A DNA stretch of 64,000 bases, taken from positions 1 to 64,000 of the forward strand of contig NZ_UPSE01000565.1 of the NCBI RefSeq assembly GCF_900573885.1, in the 5' to 3' direction. The position numbers were made by a program, and so were the translations under genes. Shown here one piece after another: positions 53,129-62,759 of the stretch (the first letter of the stretch is position 1; every line of letters begins with the position of its first letter). The notes below the pieces were generated by a model that saw nothing but the letters and a program-made list of their open reading frames with translations, was not told the origin of the DNA and did no database searches. This DNA is from Pseudomonas viridiflava. GTDB taxonomy: Bacteria > Pseudomonadota > Gammaproteobacteria > Pseudomonadales > Pseudomonadaceae.

Positions 53129-54345
53129 TGCAGGTGTGCGTAATCGGCGGCGGCATCATTGGCCAGACCAGCGCTTACTTTCTGCGCCAGCAAGGGCACG
53201 AGGTCACGCTGGTGGAGCGCGAAACCGGGCCGGGGCTGGGTGCCAGCGCGGCCAACGGCGCACAGCTGAGTTACAGCTACGTGCAACCGCTGGCCGATCC
53301 TTCAGTGCTGGCGAGCATTCCCAGGCTGCTGCTGGCGCGTGACAGCCCCTTGAAATGGGTGCCGCAGTTGCATCCGGCGCAGTGGCGCTGGTGCCTGGCT
53401 TTTCTGGCCGCGTGCCGCACCTCAATGTCGCAGCAAACCACGGTCGAGCTGCTGCAACTGGCCGAACAAAGTCGCCGCGCCTTTGAACGGTTTCGTCAGC
53501 ACGAGCAGCTGGATTGTGATTTTTCCGCCTCCGGCAAGCTGGTGCTGTACCCGGACGCCGCCGGCCTGGAAGCGGCCAGACGGCAGGTTGATTTCCAGGC
53601 GCAACATGGCAGCCAGCAGCGTCTGGTAACGACGGCGCAGGCCGTGGCAATCGAGCCGGCGTTGCAGGGTTATGCCGGTTCTTTTCACGGCGCCGTGTAC
53701 ACCGAAAGCGAATGCGCCATCGACGGGCTGAAGCTGTGCCAGGCGCTGGACAACCGACTGCGCGCCGACGGCGCAACGCTGTTGTACGGGCACAACGCCG
53801 ACGGCTTTGTCAGCGAGGCCGGGCGTATTCGCGCGTTGTGGCTAACGGGGCCAGACGGCAAGCGTCAGCAACTGCAGGCCGATCAATTCGTTGTGGCGGC
53901 TGGCGCCCTGAGTGCGCCGTTGCTGGCGAACCTGGGCTTAAGGCCGGCGGTGTATCCGCTCAAGGGCTACAGCATCACCGTGCCGGTCCAGGCGGTGCAG
54001 CACGCCCCCACCGTCAGCATTACCGACCTGCGGCGTAAAACCGTATTCGCCCGTCTCGGCGAACGGCTGCGGGTGGCCGGACGGGTGGAAATCTGTGGCT
54101 ACGACCGGGGCATTCCGGCACGTTGCATCGACGATTTGCACAGCGCAGCGTTCGACCTGTTCGGCCAGGGCGCAGCGCAAGTCGAGCGCCACGCCTGGAT
54201 GGGCTGGCGACCGGCAACACCCACCGGGCGGCCCATTATCGGCGCCTATGGTTTTGACAATTTGCTGCTTAACTGCGGCCAGGGCGCGCTGGGCATGACC
54301 CTGGCCTTCGGCAGCGGCGAACGGCTGGCGCAGCTGCTGGCCTGA
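53128..54345 (+). CDS. DadA-like FAD-dependent D-amino-acid dehydrogenase/oxidase
   Basis: 405 residues from the ATG at 53128 (a GTG one codon earlier is possible). FAD motif VIGGGIIGQTSAYFLRQQGHEV, then GASAANGAQLSYSYVQPLADP, the DadA-type stretch. C-terminal GWRPATPTGRPIIG. It would oxidise an amine or D-amino acid to the imine, which fits RidA next to it. Confidence 0.85.
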   Translation: MQVCVIGGGIIGQTSAYFLRQQGHEVTLVERETGPGLGASAANGAQLSYSYVQPLADPSVLASIPRLLLARDSPLKWVPQLHPAQWRWCLAFLAACRTSMSQQTTVELLQLAEQSRRAFERFRQHEQLDCDFSASGKLVLYPDAAGLEAARRQVDFQAQHGSQQRLVTTAQAVAIEPALQGYAGSFHGAVYTESECAIDGLKLCQALDNRLRADGATLLYGHNADGFVSEAGRIRALWLTGPDGKRQQLQADQFVVAAGALSAPLLANLGLRPAVYPLKGYSITVPVQAVQHAPTVSITDLRRKTVFARLGERLRVAGRVEICGYDRGIPARCIDDLHSAAFDLFGQGAAQVERHAWMGWRPATPTGRPIIGAYGFDNLLLNCGQGALGMTLAFGSGERLAQLLA

Positions 54346-54370
54346 CGCTTTTTACTCAAGAGGAAACTGT

Positions 54371-54727
54371 ATGCCTGACATCCAACGCATTACCCCGAAC
54401 CCACGCCTCAGCGGCGCGGTGGTCCATGGTGGCCTGGTGTACCTGTCCGGGCAGGTGCCCGACACCCTTGGCGCACCCGTAGAACAGCAGACCCGGGAAG
54501 TGCTGAGCAAAATCGAGGCGCTGCTGACCGCCGCCGGCAGCGACACAACGCGCCTGCTCAGCGCGCAGATCTGGCTTGGCGATATCAACCAGCAGTTCAC
54601 CGCCATGAACGAGGTGTGGCAGGCCTGGCTACCGGAAGGCTGCGCCCCGGCCCGTGCCACCGTTCAGGCAACGCTGGCGCGCGTGGGCATCGATGTGGAG
54701 ATCATGCTGGTGGCTGCCGTGCGCTGA
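54371..54727 (+). CDS. RidA-family enamine/imine deaminase
   Basis: 118 residues. SGAVVHGGLVYLSGQVPDT and the Arg in CAPARATVQATLARVGIDVEIMLVA, split, are the RidA landmarks. It hydrolyses reactive imines, here probably those produced by the DadA-like enzyme. Last gene of the operon. Confidence 0.82.
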   Translation: MPDIQRITPNPRLSGAVVHGGLVYLSGQVPDTLGAPVEQQTREVLSKIEALLTAAGSDTTRLLSAQIWLGDINQQFTAMNEVWQAWLPEGCAPARATVQATLARVGIDVEIMLVAAVR

Positions 54728-54768
54728 GCCTTGTGCTGGCTTTACCACGGCGACACCTTCAAAACGCT

Positions 54769-54833
54769 GGATCCCCGCGTGCGCGAGGATGACGGTGGGA
54801 TTCGTAAAAGCACCGTCATTCCCGCGAACGCGG
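54769..54833. repeat. REP-like inverted pair
   Basis: GGATCCCCGCGTGCGCGAGG with ATGACGGT, and ACCGTCATTCCCGCGAACGC, face each other at the convergent end of the operon and kup. Confidence 0.55.
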
Positions 54834-54857
54834 CGGTCCGGCAGTTCAGAATCAGCG

Positions 54858-56795
54858 TTACATCTCGACCTGCGTACCCAGTTCGATCACCCGGTTCAGC
54901 GGCAGCTTGAAATATTTCAGGTTGCTGTTGGCGTTCTTCAACAGGAACGCGAACAGGTGTTCGCGCCACCGCGCCATGCCGATGCGTTTGGTCGGCACTA
55001 CGGTTTCCCGGCTGAGGAAGTAGGTGGTGCGCATCGGTTCGAACCCCAGGTCGTCCAGACGACAGCCGCTCAACGCCGCCGGCACGTCGGGTTCTTCCAT
55101 AAAGCCAAAATGCAGGCTCACGCGGTAGAAGCCTTCGCCGTAGCCTTCCACTTCGATGCGCTGGCTGGCGGCAATACGCGGGCGGTCTTCGAACACCACG
55201 GTGAGCAATACCACGCGTTCGTGCAGCACCTGGTTGTGCAGCAGGTTGTGTAGCAGCGCGTGGGGCACGGCGTCGGCCCTGGCGGTCAGAAACACCGCTG
55301 TGCCTTGAACACGGTGCGCCGGCTGCGAGCGGATGCTGTTGATAAACAGGGGCAGCGGCAAGGCCGTTTCGTCGAGGCGCTCGACAATAATTTTGCGGCC
55401 GCGTTTCCAGGTGGTCATCAACACAAACAAGGCGACACCGGCGATAACTGGGAACGCCCCGCCTTGAAAAATCTTCGGTGCGTTGGCGGCGAAGTACAGG
55501 CTGTCGACCAGCAGAAAACCCAGCAGCAAGGGAATGGCCAGCCAGCGCGGCATTCTCCACATCAGCAGCGCCACGGCGGCTGACAGCAGCGTGGTGATCA
55601 ACATGGTGCCGGTAACGGCTACGCCGTAGGCAGCCGCCAGGGCGCTGGAGGATTCAAAGCCGATCACCAGCAACACCACGCCCACCATCAGCGCCCAGTT
55701 CACCGTGCCGATGTAGATCTGCCCCTGCTCCTGGCTGGAGGTGTGCTGGATAAACATGCGCGGCACGTAGCCCAGCTGTATGGCCTGACGCGTCAGGGAA
55801 AACGCGCCGGAAATGACCGCCTGTGAGGCGATGATGGTGGCCAGGGTAGACAGCGCGACCATGGGCAGCAGCGCCCAGTTTGGCGCCAGCAGGTAGAACG
55901 GATTTCGCACGGCCTCGGGGTTCTGCAGAATCAATGCGCCCTGGCCGAAGTAGTTCAACACCAGGCCCGGCAGCACCAGCAAAAACCAGGCGCGCGCGAT
56001 GGGTTGGCGGCCGAAGTGGCCCATGTCTGCGTACAGTGCTTCAGCGCCGGTCAAGGCCAGCACCACCGCGCCGAGAATGGCGACGCCCATGCCCGGATGC
56101 ACCAGAAAAAACTGCACCGCCCACCACGGGTTCAACGCATTCAGCACCTCGGGGCGCTGCAAGATGCCGTGAACTCCAAGTGCGCCCAGCACCACAAACC
56201 ACACCACCATCACCGGCCCGAACAGGATGCCGATGCGCGCGGTGCCATGTTTCTGAATCAGAAACAGGCCCACCAGCACCACCACCGACACCGGCACGAC
56301 CCAGTGCTCGATGCCGTCGAATGCCAGCTGCAAGCCTTCAACCGCAGACAGCACGGAAATGGCCGGGGTGATCATGCTGTCGCCATAAAACAGCGCGGCG
56401 CCAAACAGGCCGAGCAGCACCAATACCTTGCTCAAATGTGGATACGCCGCAGCGGCCCGTCGCGCCAGCGCGGTGAGCGCCATGATGCCGCCTTCGCCGT
56501 GGTTGTTGGCGCGCAGAATAAACAGCACGTACTTGATCGACACCACCCAGACCAGCGACCAGAAAATCAGCGAGAGAATGCCAAGCACACCGTCGTGATT
56601 GACCTGCACGCCGTAGTGCCCGGAGAACACTTCTTTCAGCGTGTACAGCGGGCTGGTGCCGATGTCGCCGTACACCACGCCGACCGCCGCCACCAGCAAG
56701 CTCGCGCCGGTCGCTTTGGTGTGTGTATGTTCGTGAGTCAATGCCGCCGTTTCACTCAAGAATGCAACCCTCGCCGTATCGAAAAAAACCGCCAT
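54858..56795 (-). CDS. kup: Kup potassium uptake transporter
   Basis: 645 residues, about 12 membrane helices and a soluble C-terminal domain. GVVYGDIGTSPLYTLKEVF, then RANNHGEGGIMAL and FGAALFYGDSMITPAISVLSAVEGL (split) are the K+/proton symporter signatures. The ATG at 56795 has no good ribosome site; a TTG at 56759 follows GCGAGGG and would give MSETAALTHEH, closer to the usual length. Confidence 0.9.
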   Translation of the reverse strand: MAVFFDTARVAFLSETAALTHEHTHTKATGASLLVAAVGVVYGDIGTSPLYTLKEVFSGHYGVQVNHDGVLGILSLIFWSLVWVVSIKYVLFILRANNHGEGGIMALTALARRAAAAYPHLSKVLVLLGLFGAALFYGDSMITPAISVLSAVEGLQLAFDGIEHWVVPVSVVVLVGLFLIQKHGTARIGILFGPVMVVWFVVLGALGVHGILQRPEVLNALNPWWAVQFFLVHPGMGVAILGAVVLALTGAEALYADMGHFGRQPIARAWFLLVLPGLVLNYFGQGALILQNPEAVRNPFYLLAPNWALLPMVALSTLATIIASQAVISGAFSLTRQAIQLGYVPRMFIQHTSSQEQGQIYIGTVNWALMVGVVLLVIGFESSSALAAAYGVAVTGTMLITTLLSAAVALLMWRMPRWLAIPLLLGFLLVDSLYFAANAPKIFQGGAFPVIAGVALFVLMTTWKRGRKIIVERLDETALPLPLFINSIRSQPAHRVQGTAVFLTARADAVPHALLHNLLHNQVLHERVVLLTVVFEDRPRIAASQRIEVEGYGEGFYRVSLHFGFMEEPDVPAALSGCRLDDLGFEPMRTTYFLSRETVVPTKRIGMARWREHLFAFLLKNANSNLKYFKLPLNRVIELGTQVEM

Positions 56796-57016
56796 GCGCG
56801 CTGCGCCGCTGCCTCGGTCGGGCGTATCGCAGCGGGTGCCGCGCAGGCGAAAAAGGCCGCTAGTATCATTTTTATCCCTGGCTGCGCCCGTAAAGAAAGC
56901 GTAAAAAAACGCGCGGACAACAGCGAACGCACAGCGCTGCGGCGCAAAAAAAATGTTCGTTAAAAGGCTGCACGGTTACTGTCAGACGGTAACGCCCACC
57001 TCCATTAAGGACCCCC

Positions 57017-57898
57017 ATGCGCTCAGGCATCGCCCACTGCAAAGACGTTGATCTGGCTTACGAAGACTGGGGCGATATCGCCGCACCGCCACTGGTGTTG
57101 ATCATGGGGCTGGGCGCGCAGCTGGTGTTGTGGCCAAACGATTTCTGCCAGGCGCTGGTAGACCGGGGCTTTCGCGTGATCCGCTTTGATAACCGCGACG
57201 TCGGCCTGTCGAGCCGGGTGCCCAAGCCTTATACGACGCCGCAGTGGAAACTGTTCACCCGTGCGCAAGTGGGCCTGAGTTCGCCGACGCCTTACTCGCT
57301 TGTGGACATGGCCGACGATGTGGCGCAGTTGATGGACGCGTTGAATGTGCCGCGCGCGCATATCGTCGGCGCGTCGATGGGCGGGATGATCGCGCAGATA
57401 GTGGCCGGCACGTACCCCGACCGGGTGAGCGCATTGACCATTCTGTTTTCGTCCACCAACCAGCCGTTACTGCCGCCGCCTGCGCCCGGTGTGTTTCTCA
57501 AGCTGATTTCCACCCCGCCGCCCGGTGCCAGCGAGGAAGCGATTGTGCAGCGCCAGCGCGACCTGATCCGCGCCATTGGCAGCGCCGCCTATCCAATGCC
57601 GGAGCATGAACTGGATGCGCTGATTCGCTTGCAGATCGCCCGTGGCGCCGACTTTCAGGCCACGGCCCGGCAGTTCGCTGCGGTGCTCGGCGGCGGCGAC
57701 CTGCGGCCCTACTGCAAACGCGTACGCGCCCCCACGGTGGTGATTCACGGGCTGGCCGACAAGCTGGTGCGCCCGGCCGGCGGCAAGGCGATTGCGCGGG
57801 CCATTGCCGGTGCCCGGTTGCAGCTGATCCCCGACATGGCCCACGACCTGCCACGGCCGTTGTGGCCGCAGATTATCGAGAGCATTGCCGGGCGCTAA
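57017..57898 (+). CDS. Alpha/beta hydrolase (RdmC/methylesterase-like)
   Basis: 293 residues. Oxyanion stretch LVLIMGLGAQLVLWP, FDNRDVGLSS, nucleophile elbow GASMGGMIAQ, Asp in HGLADKLV and His in DMAHDLP. Cytosolic esterase or lactonase of unknown substrate. Its stop overlaps a small minus-strand remnant. Confidence 0.83.
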   Translation: MRSGIAHCKDVDLAYEDWGDIAAPPLVLIMGLGAQLVLWPNDFCQALVDRGFRVIRFDNRDVGLSSRVPKPYTTPQWKLFTRAQVGLSSPTPYSLVDMADDVAQLMDALNVPRAHIVGASMGGMIAQIVAGTYPDRVSALTILFSSTNQPLLPPPAPGVFLKLISTPPPGASEEAIVQRQRDLIRAIGSAAYPMPEHELDALIRLQIARGADFQATARQFAAVLGGGDLRPYCKRVRAPTVVIHGLADKLVRPAGGKAIARAIAGARLQLIPDMAHDLPRPLWPQIIESIAGR

Positions 57899-58041
57899 TC
57901 CAGCGAGTGCGGGTGGTGCTCCGGGCCGGGCAGCACGTCGAGATCGGCCATGGTGCCGTGGTCCAGTGGCATGGGTTGCTCGTGAGGCGCCGCGCCGTGG
58001 TCGGCGAAAATCCAGGCGTCCCAACCCCGAACCCTGCCCAC
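57895..58041 (-). pseudogene. Small C-terminal remnant of unknown gene
   Basis: The minus strand encodes WDAWIFADHGAAPHEQPMPL, then DHGTMADLDVLPGPEHHPHS and a stop overlapping the hydrolase end. It is histidine- and proline-rich with no domain before it. A stop lies just upstream of its only GTG. The remaining gap to 58459 contains no gene I can support. Confidence 0.25.
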
Positions 58042-58459
58042 GCATTACATCTTTAGCCATGCGGTAAAACCGTCCCTGATTCGGTGGAATCGCTGCGATC
58101 CCGAAATACCTGCTCGTTCAGCTGCCGGCACCGCGCTAAAGGCGCCGCCATTCGCATCATCGACAAGCGTAACCCTCAAGCGCAGACCACAAATTGGCTT
58201 CTGCCGGCAATCAGCGAATTCGCCATTGGCCTAAAGCGAACCCGCAAATATGAGTAAGCAAAGGCCCGAGTTAGGCTTAGCACAGTTTCACGAACGCGCC
58301 GTGACGAGGCGGCAGAATGCTGAGTTATTCCAGCAATCTGCACCTTGAGCGCGCGCGCCCTTTATTGATGTCACCCGCAATCAAAAGCATTGACAGGTTA
58401 GATTACGAACAACATCATTAACGCTCTTGGCCTGGATTCAACCCAACAGGAGCGATGCG

Positions 58460-59203
58460 ATGAGTCAGCCGACGGCAATTGTGTTTGGTGTGGGATCGGT
58501 GCGTGGTGTGGGCGGCGCGGTGTGCAAACGCTTTGCGCGCGAGGGGTATCACGTGATCGTGGCGGGCCGCACGCCGGCCAAAATCGACTCGGTGGTGGCC
58601 GACATTGCTGCGACCGGCATTGGCAGCGCCGAAGCATTCCCTACCGATGTCACCGACGAAGCCCAGGTGATTGCCGCGTTCGACCGCGCCATGAACCCTG
58701 GCCCGGGCCGCGAGCCTGCCGATGTGGTGATTTCCAACGCTGGCAACAATGCCCGCCTCGACTTCACTCAGCTCAGCGCCGCGCAGTTCGAAGACTTCTG
58801 GCGTGTGGGCTGCTACTCCGGTTTTCTGATCGGCCGCGAAGCCGCCCGCCGCCTGGTTCCGCTGGGGCGCGGCACGGTGATTTTCACCGGCGCCTCTGGC
58901 AGCCTGCGCGGCAAACCTGGCTACGCCCATTTCGCGGCGGCCAAAGCCGGCCTGCGCATGATTTCCCAAAGCATGGCGCGCGAGTACGGCCCCAAAGGCA
59001 TCCATGTTGCCCACGTGGTCATCGACGGCGGCATTCTCGGCGACCGCCTGCAAGCCGCCCTGCCCGACCGCGTCAACGAGGCGACTGCCGAGCAGTTTCT
59101 TGGCTTCGACGCCATCGCCGACAACTACTGGCTGCTGCACAACCAGCCCAGGTCCGCGTGGACGCAAGAACTCGACCTGCGCCCGTTCAAAGAAACCTGG
59201 TAG
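58460..59203 (+). CDS. Atypical short-chain dehydrogenase family protein
   Basis: 247 residues from the ATG at 58460 (CAGGAG site). The cofactor loop is GVGSVRGVGGA and SNAGNN follows. The catalytic YxxxK reads FAAAK (Phe158, Lys162), so the acid/base Tyr is missing; a Tyr three residues before (Tyr155) is out of register. Ser146/Ser148 remain. The C-terminal half is typical (MAREYGPKGIHVAHVVIDGG). It may bind NAD(P) without classical chemistry. Confidence 0.8.
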   Translation: MSQPTAIVFGVGSVRGVGGAVCKRFAREGYHVIVAGRTPAKIDSVVADIAATGIGSAEAFPTDVTDEAQVIAAFDRAMNPGPGREPADVVISNAGNNARLDFTQLSAAQFEDFWRVGCYSGFLIGREAARRLVPLGRGTVIFTGASGSLRGKPGYAHFAAAKAGLRMISQSMAREYGPKGIHVAHVVIDGGILGDRLQAALPDRVNEATAEQFLGFDAIADNYWLLHNQPRSAWTQELDLRPFKETW

Positions 59204-59261
59204 CCGCGCAGCGCTGCCACCACTCCCCTTGCAACCCAACCCTTAGAGAGCAGTGCCCACC

Positions 59262-60263
59262 ATGAAGGCGTTCATCATTGATCGTTACGGGAAGAAAGAC
59301 GCTGGCCGCATCAGCGAGATGCCCGAGCCCGACGTACACGACGATGATGTGCTGGTGCGTGTACACGCAGCGAGCGTCAATCCGCTGGATTCGAAAATCA
59401 CAAGTGGCGAATTCAAGCTGATTCTTCCTTACCGCCTGCCGCTGATTCTGGGCAACGACATGGCCGGCACGGTGCTGCGCGTGGGCGCCAAAGTGCGCAA
59501 CTTCAAAGCGGGCGACGAGGTGTATGCGCGCGCCGATGACCACCGCATCGGCACCTTTGCCGAGCGCATCGCCGTCAACGCGTCGTCACTGGCGCCCAGG
59601 CCCGCCAACCTCAGCATGAACGACGCCGCTGCCGTTCCCCTGGTGGCATTGACGGCCTGGCAAGTGCTGGTCGAGACCGCGAACGTGAAGCCAGGCCAAA
59701 AGGTATTTATTCAGGCCGGCTCCGGCGGCGTCGGCTCGGTGGCCATTCAACTGGCCAAACACCTCGGCGCCTTTGTCGCGACCACCACCAGCACTGCCAA
59801 CGTCGAGTGGGCCAAAGCCCTGGGCGCCGACGTGGCGATCGACTACAAAAAACAGGACTTCGCCGACGTGCTGCACGATTACGACGTGGTGCTCAACAGC
59901 CTCGGCAATGACGAGCTGAACAAGTCGCTGAGCATCCTCAAACCCGGCGGCCACCTGATATCCATTTCCGGCCCGCCCACACCGGCCTTCGCCGCTGCTC
60001 GCGGCCTGGCATGGCCGCTGAAACAGGTGTTGCGCCTGATCAGCCTTGGCATTCGCAGCAAAGCCAAAAAGCGCGGCGTGACTTACACCTTCGTATTCAT
60101 GCGGGCCGATGGCGCGCAGTTGCGCGAGATTACGGCGCTCATTGAAGCAGGCGTTATTCGCCCGGTTATTGACCGCGTTTTCCCTTTTGCAGACACGCAA
60201 AAAGCGCTGGATTACTCCGACAGCGGACGCGTTAAAGGCAAGGTGGTGGTGCAGGTGGTTTAG
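59262..60263 (+). CDS. MDR-family NADP-dependent oxidoreductase
   Basis: 333 residues from the ATG at 59262. GroES-like start (HAASVNPLDSKITSGE), PLVALTAWQVLVE, and Rossmann AGSGGVGSVAIQLAKHLGAFV. No zinc ligands; quinone or enone reductase class. Co-oriented with SDR genes on both sides. Confidence 0.86.
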   Translation: MKAFIIDRYGKKDAGRISEMPEPDVHDDDVLVRVHAASVNPLDSKITSGEFKLILPYRLPLILGNDMAGTVLRVGAKVRNFKAGDEVYARADDHRIGTFAERIAVNASSLAPRPANLSMNDAAAVPLVALTAWQVLVETANVKPGQKVFIQAGSGGVGSVAIQLAKHLGAFVATTTSTANVEWAKALGADVAIDYKKQDFADVLHDYDVVLNSLGNDELNKSLSILKPGGHLISISGPPTPAFAAARGLAWPLKQVLRLISLGIRSKAKKRGVTYTFVFMRADGAQLREITALIEAGVIRPVIDRVFPFADTQKALDYSDSGRVKGKVVVQVV

Positions 60264-60309
60264 CGGTTCAGGTGCAGTTCTTTCCCATGTGTGCAATCAG
60301 GAAAACAAC

Positions 60310-61134
60310 ATGAAAACTACGATCACGCTCGGCAAACGCGCCCTGGTCACTGGCGCCTCCAGCGGCATCGGCGCCGCCATCGCCCGCGAGCTCGCCGCGC
60401 TGGGCATCGACCTGGTGCTGACCGCCCGCCGTCGCGACGCGCTGGAAGCTGTCGCCGCCGCCTGCACAGGGGTAAGCGTCGAGATCATCACCGCCGACCT
60501 CGGCCAGCCCGGCGCTGCTCAGGAACTATGGCAAGCGGCGAACGCCAAAGGCCCCGTCGACATCCTCATCAACAATGCCGGCTTCGGTTACTTCCGCCGC
60601 TTCGATGAAGTGGACTGGGCGCGCGATGCCGAGCTTATTCAACTCAACGTGGCCTCACTGGTAGCGCTGGCGCGCTGCTTCGTTGATGCGCACAAAACCT
60701 CCAGCGCGCCGGCGCAGCTCCTCAATGTGGCCTCAACCGTTGCGTACCAGGCCGTGCCTTACATGGCGCTGTATGGCGCGTCGAAAACCTTCGTGCGCAA
60801 CTTCAGCGAAGCCCTGCACGACGAACACAAAGGCACGCCGCTGTCAGTCACCTGCATCTGCCCCGGCGGCACCGAAACCCCGTTCCACGCCACCTCCGGC
60901 GGCGGCAACTACTCATGGATCGCCAACGCCTCCACCAAAAGCGCCGACTTCGTCGCCCACGCCGCCGTACGCGCCATGGCCGCTGGCAAGCGCACCGTGG
61001 TGCCGGGTGCGTTCAACATACTGACGAGCTTTGGCGTGCGCTTTCTGTCGCGACCGCTGGCCTCGAAAGTGGCGACCGTGGTGCTGGGCAAGCCGAAAGT
61101 GGTTCTGCCGGCGCGGGCGATGGTCCAGGGCTGA
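60310..61134 (+). CDS. Short-chain dehydrogenase/reductase (DltE/YqjQ-like)
   Basis: 274 residues from the ATG at 60310. TGASSGIGAAIARELAALG, NNAGFG, YGASKTFVRNFSEAL with intact Tyr and Lys, then the CPGGTETPFH stretch. Probably ends the transcript before the TetR gene; a TetR operator lies just after it. Confidence 0.85.
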   Translation: MKTTITLGKRALVTGASSGIGAAIARELAALGIDLVLTARRRDALEAVAAACTGVSVEIITADLGQPGAAQELWQAANAKGPVDILINNAGFGYFRRFDEVDWARDAELIQLNVASLVALARCFVDAHKTSSAPAQLLNVASTVAYQAVPYMALYGASKTFVRNFSEALHDEHKGTPLSVTCICPGGTETPFHATSGGGNYSWIANASTKSADFVAHAAVRAMAAGKRTVVPGAFNILTSFGVRFLSRPLASKVATVVLGKPKVVLPARAMVQG

Positions 61135-61190
61135 CCCAGCGCGGGTGGCGTCAGGGAACCGATTGAAAAGCACAAAGTTGAAATCGCCAC

Positions 61191-61205
61191 TAGACGACTG
61201 GTCTA
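61191..61205. promoter_or_regulatory. NemR-type operator 1
   Basis: TAGACGACTGGTCTA is a TAGAC-N5-GTCTA dyad 21 bp before the TetR start and repeats exactly at 61892. Confidence 0.7.
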
Positions 61206-61226
61206 ATTGCGTCTAGGCTTTGTTCC

Positions 61227-61832
61227 ATGACGACCTCACACGCCCCTGAAATCTCGGATGTTCGCGAGAACATCCTCGCCACTGGCCAGCGCATCATGGC
61301 GGGCAAAGGCTTTTCCGCAGTTGGCCTGAACGAGATTCTGCTGACGGCTGGAGTGCCGAAGGGCTCGTTCTACCATTACTTCGGCTCCAAAGAAGCCTTC
61401 GGGCAAGCCATGCTGCACAGCTACTTCGAAGCCTACCTGGCCGACCTTGAGCAAACGCTCAGTCAGCCGGGCAAGACCATGGCGCAGCGGCTGCTCAACT
61501 ACTTTGAGGTGTGGCAGAACACCCAATCGTTTTATGAATGCCAGGGAAAGTGCCTGGCGGTGAAGCTGGCTGCCGAGGTTGCCGATTTATCCGAAGCCAT
61601 GCGCCTTGAACTCAAGCGCGGCACGGCCGGTATCGTCGAGCGCCTGGCCGGCGCCATCGCCGCCGGTGTGGAGGAAGGTTCGCTGGCAGTAGATGAAACA
61701 CCGGAGTGCGCCGCACAAAGCTTGTACCAGCTGTGGCTGGGCGCGAGCTTGATGGTGAAGATCGTGCGTACGCTGCACCCCTTCGAATCAGCCATGCTCA
61801 GCACGCGCAAGATCCTGCAACTTTCCGATTAA
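61227..61832 (+). CDS. nemR: NemR-like TetR repressor
   Basis: 201 residues. HTH GLNEILLTAGVPKGSFYHYFGSK and a ligand domain with CQGKCLAVKLAAEVADLSEAMR, split, the region holding the redox-active Cys of E. coli NemR (Cys109 here; Cys105 nearby). It likely releases DNA on oxidation by electrophiles or hypochlorite. Operators precede it and the next gene. Confidence 0.78.
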   Translation: MTTSHAPEISDVRENILATGQRIMAGKGFSAVGLNEILLTAGVPKGSFYHYFGSKEAFGQAMLHSYFEAYLADLEQTLSQPGKTMAQRLLNYFEVWQNTQSFYECQGKCLAVKLAAEVADLSEAMRLELKRGTAGIVERLAGAIAAGVEEGSLAVDETPECAAQSLYQLWLGASLMVKIVRTLHPFESAMLSTRKILQLSD

Positions 61833-61850
61833 GCCATCCGGAAACGCGCG

Positions 61851-61879
61851 GTAGGCACTTACAGCAAGTGCCTTTTTTT
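61851..61879 (+). terminator. Rho-independent terminator after the TetR gene
   Basis: AGGCACTT and AAGTGCCT form an 8-bp stem followed by TTTTTTT. It separates the repressor from the next transcript. Confidence 0.75.
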
Positions 61880-61891
61880 AGGCCTGACTAC

Positions 61892-61906
61892 TAGACGACT
61901 GGTCTA
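61892..61906. promoter_or_regulatory. NemR-type operator 2
   Basis: This is an exact copy of TAGACGACTGGTCTA, 38 bp before the DJ-1 family gene, with an added TAGACC half-site at 61911. Confidence 0.7.
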
Positions 61907-61944
61907 ATAATAGACCGAACTTTTACCTTGAAAGGAGCTACACC

Positions 61945-62625
61945 ATGAAAGTATTAATGGTTCTGACATCCCACGACCAACTCGGCAACACCGGCCGCAA
62001 GACCGGTTTCTGGCTAGAAGAGCTGGCGGCGCCCTACTACGCCTTCAAAGACGCCGGCGCCGAAGTGGTATTGGCCTCGCCTAACGGTGGCCAACCGCCG
62101 CTCGACCCGAAAAGTAACGAGCCCGACTTCCAGACCGAGCACACCCACCGCTTCGAAGCCGATGCGCAAGCGACCGCGCAGCTGGCCAACACCCCGCGTC
62201 TGGACAGCATCTCGCAGGCTGATTTCGACACCGTGTTTTACCCCGGCGGCCACGGCCCATTGTGGGACCTGGCTGAAGACCGCACCTCGATCGAGCTGAT
62301 CCAGGCCTTCCTGGCTGCCAACAAACCTGTTGCCCTCGTGTGCCACGCACCGGGCGTGCTGCGCCACGTGAAAACCGCGCAGGGTCGTCCCCTGGTCGAA
62401 GGCAAAAAAGTCACCGGTTTTACCAACAGCGAGGAAGCTGCCGTGGGCCTCACCGACGTGGTGCCGTTCCTGGTGGAAGACGAACTCAAAGCCAAGGGCG
62501 GCCTGTACTCCCAAGGTCCGGATTGGGGTTCCTACGTGGTAGTCGATGGCTTGCTGATCACCGGGCAAAACCCGGCATCGTCCGCTGAAGCGGCCACTGT
62601 CCTGCTCAAGCACCTGGCCGTTTGA
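61945..62625 (+). CDS. DJ-1/PfpI-family protein (type 1 glutamine amidotransferase-like)
   Basis: 226 residues. Nucleophile elbow ALVCHAPGVLR (Cys133) and an early Glu in GFWLEELAAPYYAF. Relatives act as glyoxalase III-type or deglycase-like enzymes or electrophile sensors. GAAAGGAG site. Its own promoter carries operator 2, so it responds with the repressor. Confidence 0.85.
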   Translation: MKVLMVLTSHDQLGNTGRKTGFWLEELAAPYYAFKDAGAEVVLASPNGGQPPLDPKSNEPDFQTEHTHRFEADAQATAQLANTPRLDSISQADFDTVFYPGGHGPLWDLAEDRTSIELIQAFLAANKPVALVCHAPGVLRHVKTAQGRPLVEGKKVTGFTNSEEAAVGLTDVVPFLVEDELKAKGGLYSQGPDWGSYVVVDGLLITGQNPASSAEAATVLLKHLAV

Positions 62626-62638
62626 GCAACTGATCGAC

Positions 62639-62674
62639 AGCCGCCGCATCGGCTTAAAAGGCCTCGCGGCGGCT
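62639..62674 (+). terminator. Possible hairpin after the DJ-1 gene
   Basis: AGCCGCCGC and GCGGCGGCT form a 9-bp stem with an 18-nt loop, but no T-tract follows. Confidence 0.3.
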
Positions 62675-62759
62675 TCCATCTGCTTCCCGTCGTACATAGG
62701 TGCATGTAGCCGATGCACCGGCCAAAGCTACTCAAACACCTTCTAGAGACTACTGAGCC

